From Saccoglossus kowalevskii (lineage: Eukaryota > Hemichordata > Enteropneusta > Harrimaniidae), in NCBI RefSeq assembly GCF_000003605.2, contig NW_003151255.1:543206-582321 (forward strand): a DNA stretch of 39,116 bases, in the 5' to 3' direction. The notes below the pieces were generated by a model. It did no database searches. It saw nothing but the letters and a program-made list of their open reading frames with translations, and had not been told where the DNA came from. The translations under genes and the position numbers were made by a program. Numbering within the stretch: the first letter of the stretch is position 1; every line of letters begins with the position of its first letter. This document shows, one piece after another, positions 10,455 to 24,400 of the stretch.

Positions 10455-13400
10455 GTTGTGTCCGGGGTATGAAACCCTATTTAGTCCGAGCAGAAGCATA
10501 TAACTAGGCACAAAGTCCAAGTTTATGTGAAATATCCATACACACTACATATTAAATTACATAATCATTTTCACGCATTATTTCCATGGTAAATTATTCG
10601 AACAACACGGACATTGAAAAAAAAAAATACTGCAAAATATTTAGCAATACGGATACCCCCGGGTAAAACAGCCGCGACAAAAGGCAACTGAGACACCGGT
10701 GTCGTTTTGCATAGTCGTAGTAGAAAGCGCCGCCTCGTGGTGGAATGGTTAGATTTTATGATGCTCCCAGGTCTTAGCAGAAAACGAATAGGGCAGTAAA
10801 CACAGTTTAGTAGCTGTGGTATCTACTGATTTGAGAAAAAAATAATCTCTCCTAGAAAAATAGGCATTACGCCCAGAAAACCCAATCTTTCTATAAATAG
10901 CCATGGTTTCCATTTCACTCAAACGTTTTGTTAAATGTAAATGGACGTGCAACTTACAAGACGTACATGTATCTTGAAGAATCTCCCTGCAATTGTAACG
11001 AACTAATGTGTAGTAATTTGGGTCGAATCTGGTATTCATTTTTTTCTTCAATTTTCTTTTGAAACTATAGATATATTTACTTTAAACAGGAGCGAAAACA
11101 TGCATTTCTTAAGTATTCGTGTTCGATACTTCATGCTGTAGAACAAATCGGGTTATCGTTCATCATGATTAACTAAACATGTTGTGTTTGCAGGACACAC
11201 AGCAGTATTTGTTAGGTGAAAAATAAAAAAAAACACACTTAAATACGCAATGAATTGCCGTGACTGTTATTGTACGTATCACAACACAGCCGGTGCACAT
11301 GCGTATTGGAAATGTAATCGTTTCATCGAACGAAAACTCAGATGTATTCATCAACATACAGTATCAAACAACAATATTAAAAATGACACGTTCTCGTCCA
11401 AACTGCGTATTTAAATAAAACCAGTATGTTTCAGCTGCATTTTACTGACTTGCGCCCTAACACTTCAGAAAGTATATTTACTTTGCAATTTGTATTTAAT
11501 CCGACGTCTTTCAATGACACAAACTGGGGTATTGTTAACCAACACAGCCGGCGCTATGTTAGACTGGTCGATTGTTCAAATGAAAAGCCGGATCTCCACA
11601 GCACTGGAGAACACTGCTTTCTATTGAGACTGAACTCAAGCGATGATCGAAGTGGTATGGTAAATATAGACAACTTATTCATTGTCAGTCAGATCGGTTA
11701 TAAGGAAAATGTCAACGAAATATAATCTATTATTCGCCAGTGAACGCTTCTCTCTTCTCAAGGGTTATAGTCTAGCATGAGAGGTGGACATATTGCGCGC
11801 CAACTATCGGTTATACATGTATCTCGATTCAACAACTACTCCATATGCATGCATGTATTGGTGTGATATATTATAATACTAAACTGTACATTCAATGAAT
11901 CTATCGCATTCTGTGTTATCCTCGCTACGGTTATATAATAATAGTCTTCATTGAAGTCGTATTCTAAAAATGGTCATAGATCAAAGTACAATAAAGCATG
12001 GTTGTCATTCTATGTCAGAAACATTCAGAATAAAAAAAACATACACTGGAAGAAAAAAACAAAACAAAAACAAAAAACAACAACAAACTTGCCCGAAAAT
12101 GGGTTAGAAATGCATATTTATAAAGTATAAGTAAGGATTACTTATTTAGATATGTTTGAGACAGCTGTTTTTTTTTTAATTTTATTTTCTAATTGTGTTG
12201 AGAAGGATCTGTGTTTCATGATGTTTGTATAGCTGACATTTTAACAAAAAGTGTTCCTCATCCTCAATATCATTAATATCGCATTTCAATTTGTAAAACA
12301 TGTGCGCTTAATCTTAGTTTGGTCATTGATGATCTGTGTAGTGGGTTATATATATTCATATAATTTGATAAGGTGCATTTACCGGCAAAAAGAGATACTT
12401 GTTTGTATTTCAAAATGTTTCAATGAAATCATGCCAAAATATTTTGAAGACTTTGAAGTGAAATTTTAGCGAAGACCAACTAGTTTTGAAATAGCGGACT
12501 GGCATATTATAGTGTCTATTCATCTTTGGTTGAATCGTAATTTGGAACTCATATTATGATGCTGTTTTGATTTTTTTAGTAGAAGATAATTCTGCTTTAC
12601 AGATTTTTACATTATCGGCTATGGGCGGTTTAATTGTAGTACGACACCTGTACATGTGAAATATCATGGCAGAAAAATAACACGAGCGTTCGGGGTCACA
12701 GCCCAAATCATCACGCTTTTCCTGCAATAAAATATACGTCCACTCAGAAACATAATAAAAATGCATGTATGTCACAGGTATTGTCGAAACCATTAACATA
12801 TGTGAGCAATTTTGGCTTATAATACATAACTAAAAGACACTCAACCATAGATAGTAGATAGTTTGCCCTGCCTGGGACAGTATGGTTAGTATCTGGGCCA
12901 AATCAGAGATATATGCGACAAAAACGCGTCCAGAGAGGTGGAAACACAAAGAAATCTACACACAGTGTCCCATTATCTACGATGATATCATGGATTCAGT
13001 GCAATGACAATAAAGGATCAAATGTCTGACTAAAATGTCAACAGCTTTTACTGGCTTGGTAACCGTCTTGTGAACAATCTGTGCTAGTAGTACACAATTG
13101 TTTCCAAGGCGGACTTTGAGTCGGGCACGCCTTATCACCCTCCTTTGCATTGCAGCTTGCACGTGAATAGTTCGCAATGAAATGTTTGGTGTAAATGGTC
13201 CTCAACAAACTAATAATGTCCATTTACTATGGCATTAATCTAATTGTGGTTGCGCAGTCATACATTCACGACACTGACATGACTGGCATGGCATTTAAGC
13301 GTATGAAGATTGTAAAAAGCGAGTGACAGTATTATTCACTATGTTTTCAGCACGGCGACGTCATCTGCTTGTATAAATAAGATTTCCGCAGTTAATACAT

Positions 13401-13500
13401 CTCAAACATCATTATGTTATTTTGATCTTTTTCATTTCAGTTTTATTGGTTTTAGCATTTGAATATTGGTTTCAATATCCCAGTGATATTTATATATTTA

Positions 13501-13545
<45 letters not shown>

Positions 13546-14285
13546 GTATTTTTGTTTTACCATTCTCATGGCGATCTCAGTCACATGAACTGAAACGGAA
13601 CACGGATGGAGAAGATTGTTTGCGCATTTTTTAATTGCCCCGCTATACAATTCTCACCATAAACCATAGACCTTAAAAGACTTTAAGTCTAAACTTAACT
13701 TAAGTTTAAACTATGCATAAACCAATTATTTTTGTGTCTTTGTACTTAACTACGGTCTCTTTCAATAACACCTATTGTTTGAATTATAAATGCACACTAA
13801 CAGTCTATTGTTTCCCATTGTTGTTGTTGTTATTTATCGCCTGGCTAATCAAATCAAGCAACGTGGGCCTTAATTAATGGCTAGTTGAAAAAAAAAGAAC
13901 AAGTCAAATTTGTCACAGTATATCAGTAACATATGCATTACTCTTTAATTGTGTACGTTTACAATGGTGGAAATATTTGCGACAGGGACGCCTGCACAGA
14001 ATCATCATCGCTGTGGTCAAGGGGGAGTGGATCACCGTTAGAGATCTCATCGTTTTCATTGTCTGCAATTACGCTATTCGGAGCTATTTCAGCGAATAAT
14101 TTGTGTAACCGGCCGCACCCTATATATCATGGTCAAAGTATTGGAGGACAAGTTTTAAATGCCAGCCCAGCATCAAAATTTTGTAAACCACGTGATTGTA
14201 TGCAAATTACTTACCTGGTTAAACGTGTCGACTCACTTCAGCTACCGTTAGTCTGTACATCGGAGAGGGGAAACGTCAACCGAAT
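10455..14285. other. Spacer between zinc-finger and scramblase genes
   Basis: These two genes diverge across 3.8 kb. The stretch 10455-10750 is relatively CpG-rich and probably holds the zinc-finger gene promoter and 5' leader. No further gene could be supported. Two open frames are mentioned in the findings (11426-11725 plus and 13038-13223 minus). A (TA)n tract lies at 13510-13541. The segment upstream of 14286 probably holds the scramblase leader, with an in-frame stop at 14220-14222. Confidence 0.45.
13510..13541. repeat. (TA)n microsatellite
   Basis: About 16 uninterrupted TA dinucleotides in AT-rich spacer DNA. Confidence 0.95.
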
Positions 14286-17200
14286 ATGTCGCGAACACCA
14301 GTAACACAGCAACCAAGGCCGACCACTGGCGAGTCACTGGAAATGAAATGGGTATCGAAACTTTCACGTGGATACACACCAGGTGGGGTTCCAAGTGGCC
14401 TCGGTATATTGGCAGACACCGACCATCTCCGGGTTCAACAAACACTGGATACATTAGGTAAGCAAGCATACTGCGCATCTCCGATCAGCCACGGTGCGTA
14501 ACTATAATTTGATAACCAACAAACACAGCAGCAACTCACGCATAGGCTCAAGTTAGCACGCCGCAATGTAGCTGAAATACGAACTAAATGAACGGGCAAA
14601 TGCGTTCCCAATTGGTTTCATATGAATGGAGGATTTTATATTCGCCTTCAAACGAGAGCGTCTCCTATTTAAATGTACATACAGTACATGTATTGTACTG
14701 AACATACCAATTAGAGATCTATAATGAATAACTATGAATAACTGAGTGAAAAGAACACGAATAATTCCATTTACTTTATCGTCACATACTGAAGAAGATG
14801 CAACCTTAACGTGTGTCTATGTTTACGCTTAACGAGTTGATGGTGTAAATACCGAGCTACATGAGTACATAAATTAAATTAATACGTGAAACATGCAACT
14901 ATTTTTCACATTGGGTAGTCGAGGGGTGGATGCCCGGTCACTATAGTATGGCGTTTCCTTTTCTTGCAATGGTAGAACCGTGTTTATGATCACACATGTG
15001 TAATGTTGTTTATCCCCGTGTTTTGCACGGTATATGCTATGACGCAGTAGTTACTATATACAGAGTCGCATTCTTGCTTGGTAGAGACAGTTCATTGAGG
15101 TCTCCAGGCGCCGTTATCGATTGTTATTTCCATTATCATAACAATTAACGACAGGTATGGCCCCAACCAAAAGAAGAAAAACAAACAAATGCCTGAACAC
15201 ATTACTGTACGGCCAAAGATAATATAACACTAAAATTAGATATAATGGTTATTTGTGTCCATGGCCAACAACCTTGTTCACAGTGTGTGACGCTAATATG
15301 CCCACATGAGACGTAGAGTTCAGATCAGACAAGGGGACATTTAACATATGGCCCAATAACTTCAAACATTTAAACGTGAATGGTCGTGCTATAAACTCAT
15401 TTTACTACTCGTGCGGTTGATGCAATTATTTTTTAAACGACTTACGTTCTGACAAATTCTCTAACCTGAAAGTCAATTTAAATTAACCACGGATCTCCCA
15501 ACGGTTTTTAATTTCTAATCCACAATGCGTAGCAGATATTAAACATAAGTACATAGTGGAAAGTAACAACAGTTGGCTATGACAGTGAAAGAGCTGACCT
15601 GATATCCTTGACATTGGCATGTGTCTTGCAATTAAGACAACCACGCTTGATTCCACACAATCTCGTTTAATATGAGTCGTTGCCGCGTCCGTATTGGAAC
15701 TATGATGTGTTTGTCGCCTCAGGTGATAGTCAATAGTAAATACTTGCTACTGAGATTTTCTAGCATCCATGCAACGATTGTTGCCACAGTTATCTATTTA
15801 TTCGGACGTGTGCGTCTCCAGACAGGTCGCAATTGATATTCTACTCCACCGTTATTATCTGGAATGTTGTTAATCTATTGTACGTATGCCCGACTAAGCC
15901 CGAGGATATTATGTTTTCAGGTGTCGGCTGTAATACCAATAACACCTACACACTTTCCAACAAAGCAAAGGAGAAAATCTTTGAAGCGGAAGAATGTAAG
16001 TTGTAACAAATACGCAGTAAATTATCATCAATTGTGAAAACTGCTACAAAATTCTAAGTATAATAGCCAATAAAAATCATGACATGATTATACACGTCGT
16101 AATGAAACAAGGACTCGTTAAAACAATATATGTATTCATTTCTTTACTTTTTTCCTACATTGCATAACAATAATATTTGTATTATTCTCTAGCAAACCTA
16201 TATTATATAATTATATTGTTATTATTTCTTTCACTTCTGTTCATGATAATTTTGCTGTAAATGTCTTATTTCCGAAAATATGTGTATTTTTTTGTTTGTT
16301 ATAAACTTATAATTTTTTTTCTGTAATTTCAAGTTCAGGTAGATTTGTTTGAAAAAAATTCTCTGTGGATACCTACTGCGATATAGTATCTAAGTTGCTA
16401 ATGCAACCCCCTTTCCCAACAATTATAGATACCTCGTGTTGTAGTCGATTTTGGTGCGGACCAGCACGTCGGTTTGACATGGCCATCAAAAACGAAGAGG
16501 GAGAAAAGATTCTGCATTTTGTAAGACCTGTTCGATGTGATGCGTGTTTCTGTTGCTGTTGTCTCGAGAAAATCATGATTCAGACTCCCATGGGAGATGT
16601 TTTGGGTTACGTTAAACAAAAGTGAGTAACATACAATGTGTATTTGTTTTGAGAGGTTTTGTAGTCCTACTATATCATGGAGATTGTCCCCTTTTATATG
16701 TAATTACGGGACCCCACTGACAACGCAACGGCAAATTAAAGGTAACACGCCCAAACGCGATTTGCTAGTGTATTCAGTCAACCTCTCAGTTACTGCACGT
16801 GTGTCTATTACAATGTATACAATTTCTGAGAGCTTGAATAAATATGTAGGAGACATGACCGTTTTGTAACGTTGTTTGCTTATCGGGTCATACATCATGC
16901 GCAAGGGTGATACTACATTGGGCATTCAGATAGATAGCTGACTTATTCACAATGGCCTCAGAGGCAAGAGACGAACTTACAAAATGCGCATTGAAGGTTG
17001 AAATCCCCGATGAGTTTGGAGACGTTCTTCTGATTTTCACCCCAAGATTTCGTACTAAACTAAGATTAGATAATTCTTCATTACCATCATAAAAATTAGG
17101 ATATAGTTTTTTAAAATTGAAAGTGGGTCAGTTTATTGAATGTGTTCTTGTAATAAGAGGTAATTGGCGGTGATGAGAATGAAAATTAATTTATTTTGGT

Positions 17201-19442
17201 TTTCTTTCTTCTCGTTTAATTATGCATGTGTAACATTTATTGTTTTTTTGACCGCTCTTGTCTAAAAGCAGCTTGATTTTTACGAATACTTCAAGAAATT
17301 TTCATAATCGATTTTTTAGAATCATTGTAAACACTGTTTTAATAGTGCAATTAGTAGAAATACCTACGTAATCATCAGGCGTTATCTGTGGTGATACTGG
17401 TATTCTCGGGCGAGCTGGCTGTATAATGATTTTTTAACTAAATATAAATAAAATTCTGGTCCATAATTTGGGTAACATTCGATCTCCCTTCTCCCACAAC
17501 AAAACATTGAAGGCGATGCATACACTTATCCAAAATATTACTGATAATAAATTATAGTTAAATATAATTTGAGTAGCAAATAATGGCAGAGAGTGATTTA
17601 ATGATTTGATTTGTTTAAATTGGCATATTAATTAAAAATTTTGTTCCATACACTAACAACTCAACTTAAGCCAAACTACGACAACTTATTAGATTTTTGT
17701 ATGCATAAAATAAACAAAAGTTATGCATACTACTTCGAACTTTGAGTTATATCCGTATTTCAGCTTCCACCATTGGCACATGTTTAACATTTGGTATTGA
17801 TATTGCGTTTGATCCACTGGGCATTTGGTCATTCACATTTTAAACTGACCATTGTTAATCGGAATATAAACTATTTATCGGCATAAATATTTTAGCATTA
17901 CACGGAGAATACGCCCGCCTTCAGATGGTTCGAGTCAACGTTGATTATTGTAATTCGTCATTCAGATTCATTTCATCTTTCACGTCCCGTATATTGATAA
18001 TATGCACCCTCAATACAATTTCACACATAGATGGACTTTTTGTGGTGCAACATTAAATGTACTGAATAGTGAAGAAGAACTCTATTATACGATAAAGAGT
18101 CCAGCGTGTCCGTGTAGGTGTTATACAGATCTCTTTTTCCCGGTAAGATTACGAATCCATATCCTAGTCAGTATCTTACGTGAACTATTTATTGGGTTTG
18201 TGATGGATTACAGAGAATCAACAATAAAGGCGGTTATTAAGAAAATTAAGTATGTCTGAGACATAATAATGCCATATCGTAATTCCGCCAGCCACATCAT
18301 GACATCCATGCTTATTTAAATGCAGACATGCATGTCCGAGACATCCATTTCGTCAGCTAATACCACCAGTTACATATATGTTCGTGGAATGGCTTATTGG
18401 TATTACTATAATTATTTTATTATTTCCTCCAGATCGAAGACGATCAAGGCGAAGAGGTGGGAATGATACGTAAACAGTGGGGTGGCAAAAAGCTTTATGC
18501 GAACATGGACCATGAAAATTACGTAATTGAATGTATGTATCTCAAGTAATAATGCAAACGCTTATAGATATTGTCAAGTTATTTATATATACACATGTGT
18601 GAACATATATTATCATATTCACTATTTCAAATATAGAGTATACCACTATTATAACAATGATACCAATTCCAAGCAGCAATATTACGGGATCATAGTATAT
18701 ATTACAGTGTATGCAACTCAGTTACCACGTTTCATTGCGCTTAAAATGACATGATACTTATTTTTTTCACCGTTTTTAATTGTAGTTCCAGAAGACGCGG
18801 ACATTAAAATGAAAGCCATAATACTAGGAGGGGCATTCCTTGTGGTAAGTACGTAAATACATGTCACACGAGGTCAAGTGAACTTTTCACATATACACTA
18901 TCTATACATTATGTATTGTGTGAACAGCAGTGCGACTGCCGACTTGAATAGCAACGTGGCGACAACAGAAAAGAAAGCAGTAAACATACTCAACCGTAAC
19001 AAAGAAATATACCAGTTATGACGTAAATCACTAAAATACTCATAACAGTATATGGTAGTTCTGCAAACCAAAAGTTGCATTCCCACTTTACAAATTTGTC
19101 AAACGTCACTACAAGAACAAACTAAAAACATAAATTTTGCAAAAAGTACGTTATTTTTTTCTAGCATAAATATAGATATTCAGCTTTTAACTGTTCACAC
19201 ATTTTATTTTGAGGGTACTGTTTTCTCACCTTTTAGACAAACTTACCTACAAAGTAACTGACTTCAAGGTCAAATCAAGCAATCTAATTACTCGTACACA
19301 ATGTAGTGTATATTTGTCACAAATTTGCAAAGTAAGAGGGCAACTCAAAGGTTATACATGGTTTATCTCTATCTTCCGCCCATAGTCATATATCTCATTA
19401 TTTTGTGTTTTACAGAATTACATGTACTTTGAAATGACATGA
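14286..19442 (+). CDS. Phospholipid scramblase (7 exons)
   Basis: Coding exons: 14286-14457, 15921-15995, 16429-16621, 18031-18142, 18433-18532, 18786-18844, 19416-19442. All are bounded by AG/GT and the phases agree throughout, giving 245 residues. The family mediates Ca2+-dependent bidirectional phospholipid movement at membranes. Family landmarks in order: GLGILADTDHLRVQQTLDTL (about 38-57), NTNNTYTLSN, SCC..CGPAR (85-95), a cysteine cluster C119, C122, C124-C127 matching the palmitoylation-type CCxxC region, GYVKQKW (142-148), a second cysteine-rich SPACPCRC, and a Ca2+-loop-like D210-x-E212...D221 before the C-terminal helix IKMKAIILGGAFLV (224-237). The N-terminal proline-rich region of PLSCR1 is lacking, and the chain ends four residues after the YMYF anchor. 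The ATG is the first after an in-frame TAA at 14220. Which vertebrate PLSCR it corresponds to cannot be told. Confidence 0.96.
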
Positions 19443-19529
19443 AGAACCATGCATTTTGAGCAGAAGGGTTACAATGGCTGACTATGACTATTGCTGAATG
19501 GAGACATTTGCAACAAGTTTTTGACACTG

Positions 19530-19557
19530 AATATATATGTATATATATATATATATA
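19530..19557. repeat. AT-rich simple repeat in scramblase 3' UTR
   Basis: An (AT)n run with one GT interruption, located about 90 nt after the scramblase stop codon and before its likely polyadenylation signal. Confidence 0.85.
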
Positions 19558-19604
19558 CTTAAGTTGACTTCCCAACGAATTTGACATATATTCTATTCAT
19601 AAAA

Positions 19605-19610
19605 AATAAA
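19605..19610 (+). promoter_or_regulatory. Likely polyadenylation signal of the scramblase gene
   Basis: AATAAA lies 163 nt after the stop codon in the sense direction and is the first such hexamer after the stop. Use of this site is inferred. Confidence 0.55.
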
Positions 19611-21463
19611 GTTTTACTCATAGGTCATACAACAGACAAATAAATGGACATCGAGACATTGATCAATCTTCTCTGTGCAACAAAAGTTGGGTTTCCAGGT
19701 CATAACTCCAAAACAGATGAGTATTATGACAATATTACCGGTATTAGTACTCATCCCTTCCCACAAATATATCAAATACATCAAATTAGCAAACCTTGTT
19801 ATACAAGAGGTATTTCGAATTATGGCTTTGACTTTGATTTAAATCAGAGGTTGACTGACCTGTAACTTGAATAAATATATTGAGAACATGTTATAGATGA
19901 TTTAATTTATGCAATCAAAACAGAAATGTTTGTTTCATTTCAAAAATACCCTTAGTTTATTACAAAACTATTTTACAATACAACTAATACCCTACTATTA
20001 GATTTGTCTTTCTTTAATCAATCACATACAATTGTGAAAATGTCATTTATTTGAAAACATTTACAGTAATTTTTCTCTACAAATAAATCATCTTTACCAT
20101 TTCACAGATGTAAAATAAGGATGTTTGTTTTTCTGTACCAAGGAGGGATATACAGACAATCTTTGTTGTTCAACAGAGTACATTTACAGTAATTGATAGG
20201 CATTCACCATAGTTTGGGGCACGCAACAATTACAATAATGAATCTTCAATTCTTGGTGTAATACAATCATTAACGAGTAGCTCAGAAAGTGCATGTGATA
20301 AATGACATATTGAAAATTTTTCTTTGAAGGGGAAATGTATACTAATCTACTCAATTCATCAGGTCTACCAACTATACAAGAATGGCGTCCATACGAGTCA
20401 AAGAAGGGAATAACAGTGTATTGAACAGTTCTACTCAACTTTCACAAAGATATTACAAAACCGAGCATTGTATTTTTTCAAAAGATAAGTTTATTTTTTC
20501 ATTTTGAAAACAATTTTTTACATGGCAACTTTTTTTCAACTGTACTAGAATGAAAGGTATATTGAAAACAACAATAAAAATAGCTTTCAACGAAAGCTAT
20601 GCACAGTACTTTGTTAAGTTGTTTCCTGGGACAACACCACCCCCTCTCCCCCCAACATACCAGATCACTGGGAGACACAATAAGGCGACTGACTGTGAAA
20701 CAATCTTGTGATATCTGTGGTCGAGTAAGATGAATAATCCGTTCAATCTAAGTATTGCAGCATTACATATCAAGTTATCCAATGTTGTTATGTAATGGAA
20801 CACTCAGATATATGATTTTACATCTGCTCATTTCAAATTCCTTCAACACTATCCACAAATCAAAAAACTCCAATTGAAGTTATTGTATATCAATCATATC
20901 TGTAATGTGAAGTCCAAAATGAGCCATAATGAAGATACACAGTAAGGGAAAATATTTACAACTAAAGTAACAGATCTCACATGGAAAGAGCTTAAAAACG
21001 GAGAAAGCCATTTACTATACTTTTTTTCGCAGCCATTTTATAACAAGCTTTTTCCAGAAAGATGACATCAACTGAAAGAGCGATAAAACTTTTATACCCA
21101 AACATGTATGCATATTTCTGTTACTATAGCAATAACTTAATACATACTGTTATATCTTGTACTGAATCTGCATTATGGTAGTCATTCATTTTTTATTTTA
21201 TATTTCCAACTTCAGATAATTTTACAGGGCGGGGAATAACAGTTTCCTTTTTCAGAAAAGTTAATTAACATTTACTTAACCAACATATTACAATGGCTTT
21301 TGTTTAAATCAGTTCTGCATTGTACAAGGGATGATTGTAGTCAGTGAAATAGTTCAGATATCAAAAACATGATAACGGATTAACTGACGTACATATGTAC
21401 AGCTCAATGCTATTAATACGTTGTGACAATAGAAAAGAGCTGGGTCCTTCCTATTGGCAGTGT
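19611..21463. other. Tail-to-tail spacer, probable eIF4E2 3' UTR
   Basis: No exon is supported here. Scramblase ends to the left on the plus strand and eIF4E2 ends to the right on the minus strand, so most of this AT-rich DNA is probably 3' untranslated sequence. An AATAAA on the minus strand at 21197-21192 lies 267 nt after the eIF4E2 stop and is a candidate polyadenylation signal. The open frame 19644-19865 shows no recognisable domain. Confidence 0.5.
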
Positions 21464-24400
21464 TTATCTCATGAAAATGTCAGTGTTTCTGAAGCTTGAA
21501 TTATCCCTGTGTGAAAGAAAAGAAAATTGCATTAGGCATTTTATATATTATCATTACACTCGACGTTGTCTAGACAAGTAATTATACCTCTGATTTTATT
21601 CATGTTAAAGCCGGGGGAGTCGTCACCTGCGCATGCGTCAGATGACCATAGCGTGTCATTGTTTACAAACAAGCATCTACCCATGAGCCTTTGCTTTTTT
21701 TAATGTGTGTTGTTATCATCGCTTAGGACTCAATTCCTGCACGTGCACAGGTGACAACCCTCCTGCTTCAACCACTAACACTTAGACTTGATATTTAAGC
21801 ATACAATTAATGTAATTACATGTCTGCAAGCCCCGAAATAAGTTGATAAAACAGCTTACGAGTCATCCAGGCACTTGTAACAATGCAAAAACGCATTGGT
21901 CTGTTTCATCTGTATGTGCAAGATTCTCATGCGAGAACAGATTATCCATTCTGAGTTGTATCCATTACTTGTGTATTAGCATATAAGACAAACTATTGAA
22001 ACTGCATCAAATAGGTTTGTTTCGTTATCTCGTGTAGTATCACGTTTATCTCAAATAAATTTGTCTGAGATGCCAATTTTTTTCCCATCATGAAACTGCC
22101 TTGATCACCCTTAATTTAACATTACAGGCAAATGAATGATTATATTAAGAAATGTATCAGTCTGTTAAAATTGATCTGAATCAATATTTAAGAGGGTTAT
22201 ACAATGTATGTAGATATCTAAAAGTTAGGAAGTCATCACCTGCGCATGCAGAGAACTGTCATACCGTGTGGTTTTTCACAAACAAGTGTCTACCCATAAG
22301 CCTTTGCGTTTTTAATGTAGTAAAGTTCCGTAGCTGAAGGCATCTATATATAAAATTACTTACTTTAGACTGTCGTTATGTGTTTTGTATTCCATTATAG
22401 TGTTGGGTGGTAGGTTCAGCACTCGTCTTAAAGTGTCTCGAATCCTGTTCGTAGTCGCTTGATCATTGGCAGTTTTATTCCATATTGAAATTATGTCTTC
22501 CTACATAACAAAAGCATGAGTAATGTAAACAAGTCTTTAAAGGTTACGAAAACATAGTCAAACCCCCTAAAGGCAGTTTTATTTTCATATTGAAATCTTG
22601 TCTCCATGTAACGAAAGCAGAAGTAGCGTAAACAAGACTTCAAAGGTTACAAAAACATAAAAATCGATTCAAAGACTAACAAATCTCTAATTTGAAAGTG
22701 AGTCAACACAAGCTTTCACTTACCTGGAATCGTATAGACACAACAGCACCACAGATCTCTTCTCCAACCATAAACTGTTCGCCAAGCATAGCCAGTATCA
22801 GATTTTCCCAGCATCTTGAAGCAAGTCCTTTTTTCAGTCGAACTATCCATTTTCCACCACCTTTATTTGCATCATGCTGTTGAACAGAAACAAAATAATT
22901 ATAATTTAGATTATAATGCATAAACTCCAACAGAAACCTGTTGCATTAACCATGATCTCTGACACTAAAAATACACATTTTTGTGCAGAAAAATAATTTA
23001 TGACCAAATATTAGAAAAATAGTTAATTTCAGCAGTATCAGCATGAAATGAACAAAGAATCAGTTTTTGGTAAAAATTAATCTTACATGTACCGGTAAAA
23101 TGTTATAAACACCACAAATCATAAACATGGCCCATAAGCGTATTAATTACATTCTCATCCATTGAGTTGTTCTTGAGATGCTGAATATTGCAGAAAAGGT
23201 GGACTAAAATAAGCCGTATATTATTAAAATCTATAGACTTGCACGACCTGTTTACTGTCCCTATTGTTACAGCTAGGATTGCCCTTTTAATCAATATGCT
23301 TATTAACTCTACTGTAATTTTTTGGGCTTGGACAATTATGTTCAAACTTGACAGGCAGGTCACACCTGCACTCCAATTAGATAGAAAAATCTGAACAAAT
23401 TCCTGCACCACTATTGCCATGCAACAGTGAAAAATGATTGTCTCACCCCCTACGAATCATGGAGTAAATATCTCTTTCTACTTTGCTTGAGTGTGTGTCC
23501 AAAGTTACTATTTTGTTTCTGAGTTGAGGGCAGTGCTTCCACTGCGTCAACACTATGCATTACAACAAATTTCCCAATGACAAAATATAAACACTTCCAG
23601 TCTAACAAACATTTAACTTTACTGAGTCTTGGACTGCATTGAATGTTTAAGTTCATTAAGTGTTCAAGTCTTACAAGCAAGTTCATAAAGTAATCAGCCC
23701 AATGCGAGTATTGTCAGGCCTAGCAGAGAGCCTTTCAGTCTACTAAATTATCTGTGATTATTTGCCTCTACTGACTTTGTTCAAAATTGATAAGCTGGTC
23801 ACACCTGTATTTAGGTGAAAAAATTCCCCAAAATTCCTATACTACCATTGCCATGGCAATGGTCAACAAAATAATTGTTGGCATCTCCCAGTGGATCGCC
23901 AATCATCTTACTGGCTGGTGATTTTTTTTTTGTGTGTGTGCGAACAAAAAGAAAATAATTTTTGTTGATTCAATAAATAGTGTTACATTTTTTTGTCGAT
24001 AAAAACAGATAATTTGCCTCGATATGATCCAAGATTTACAGGTTGAGAAGACTTTCATGCACCCTTCAGTGTCATTTCAATTGAGCTTTGTACACTGTAC
24101 GCAAATCTGCCAACAGATAACATTGTGACATCCTAGTTACACTTATGGCCAGATACCATATTATTTACAATGGTTTTAAAATATTAGTAGTAATTGCAAG
24201 TCATATTTAAGTGTGGTATTACACTCTGTGAATATATAAATGAAGGAAAAATACCTTAAATTTTACTATTAAAATCCAATGATATCATAAATGTCCTATT
24301 GTGAAAGCCGTAAGAATTTAAATATTCAATTGTCTTTCTAAGCAGGGATCTACTAGTCACAAGAAATCACGGCTGCTCATTCTTTTAGAGAAAATTTCAA

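Noticed and set aside
13675-13715. Palindromic AGTCTAAACTTAACTTAAG-type sequence
   Set aside because: Short, AT-rich and isolated; such palindromes are expected by chance and no paired flanks or second copy were seen.
16373-16619. Antisense frames across scramblase exon 3
   Set aside because: They are mirror images of the cysteine-rich coding exon and have no independent support.
19644-19865. 73-residue open frame after the scramblase polyadenylation signal
   Set aside because: No recognisable domain or splice context, and it lies in the convergent 3' UTR spacer.
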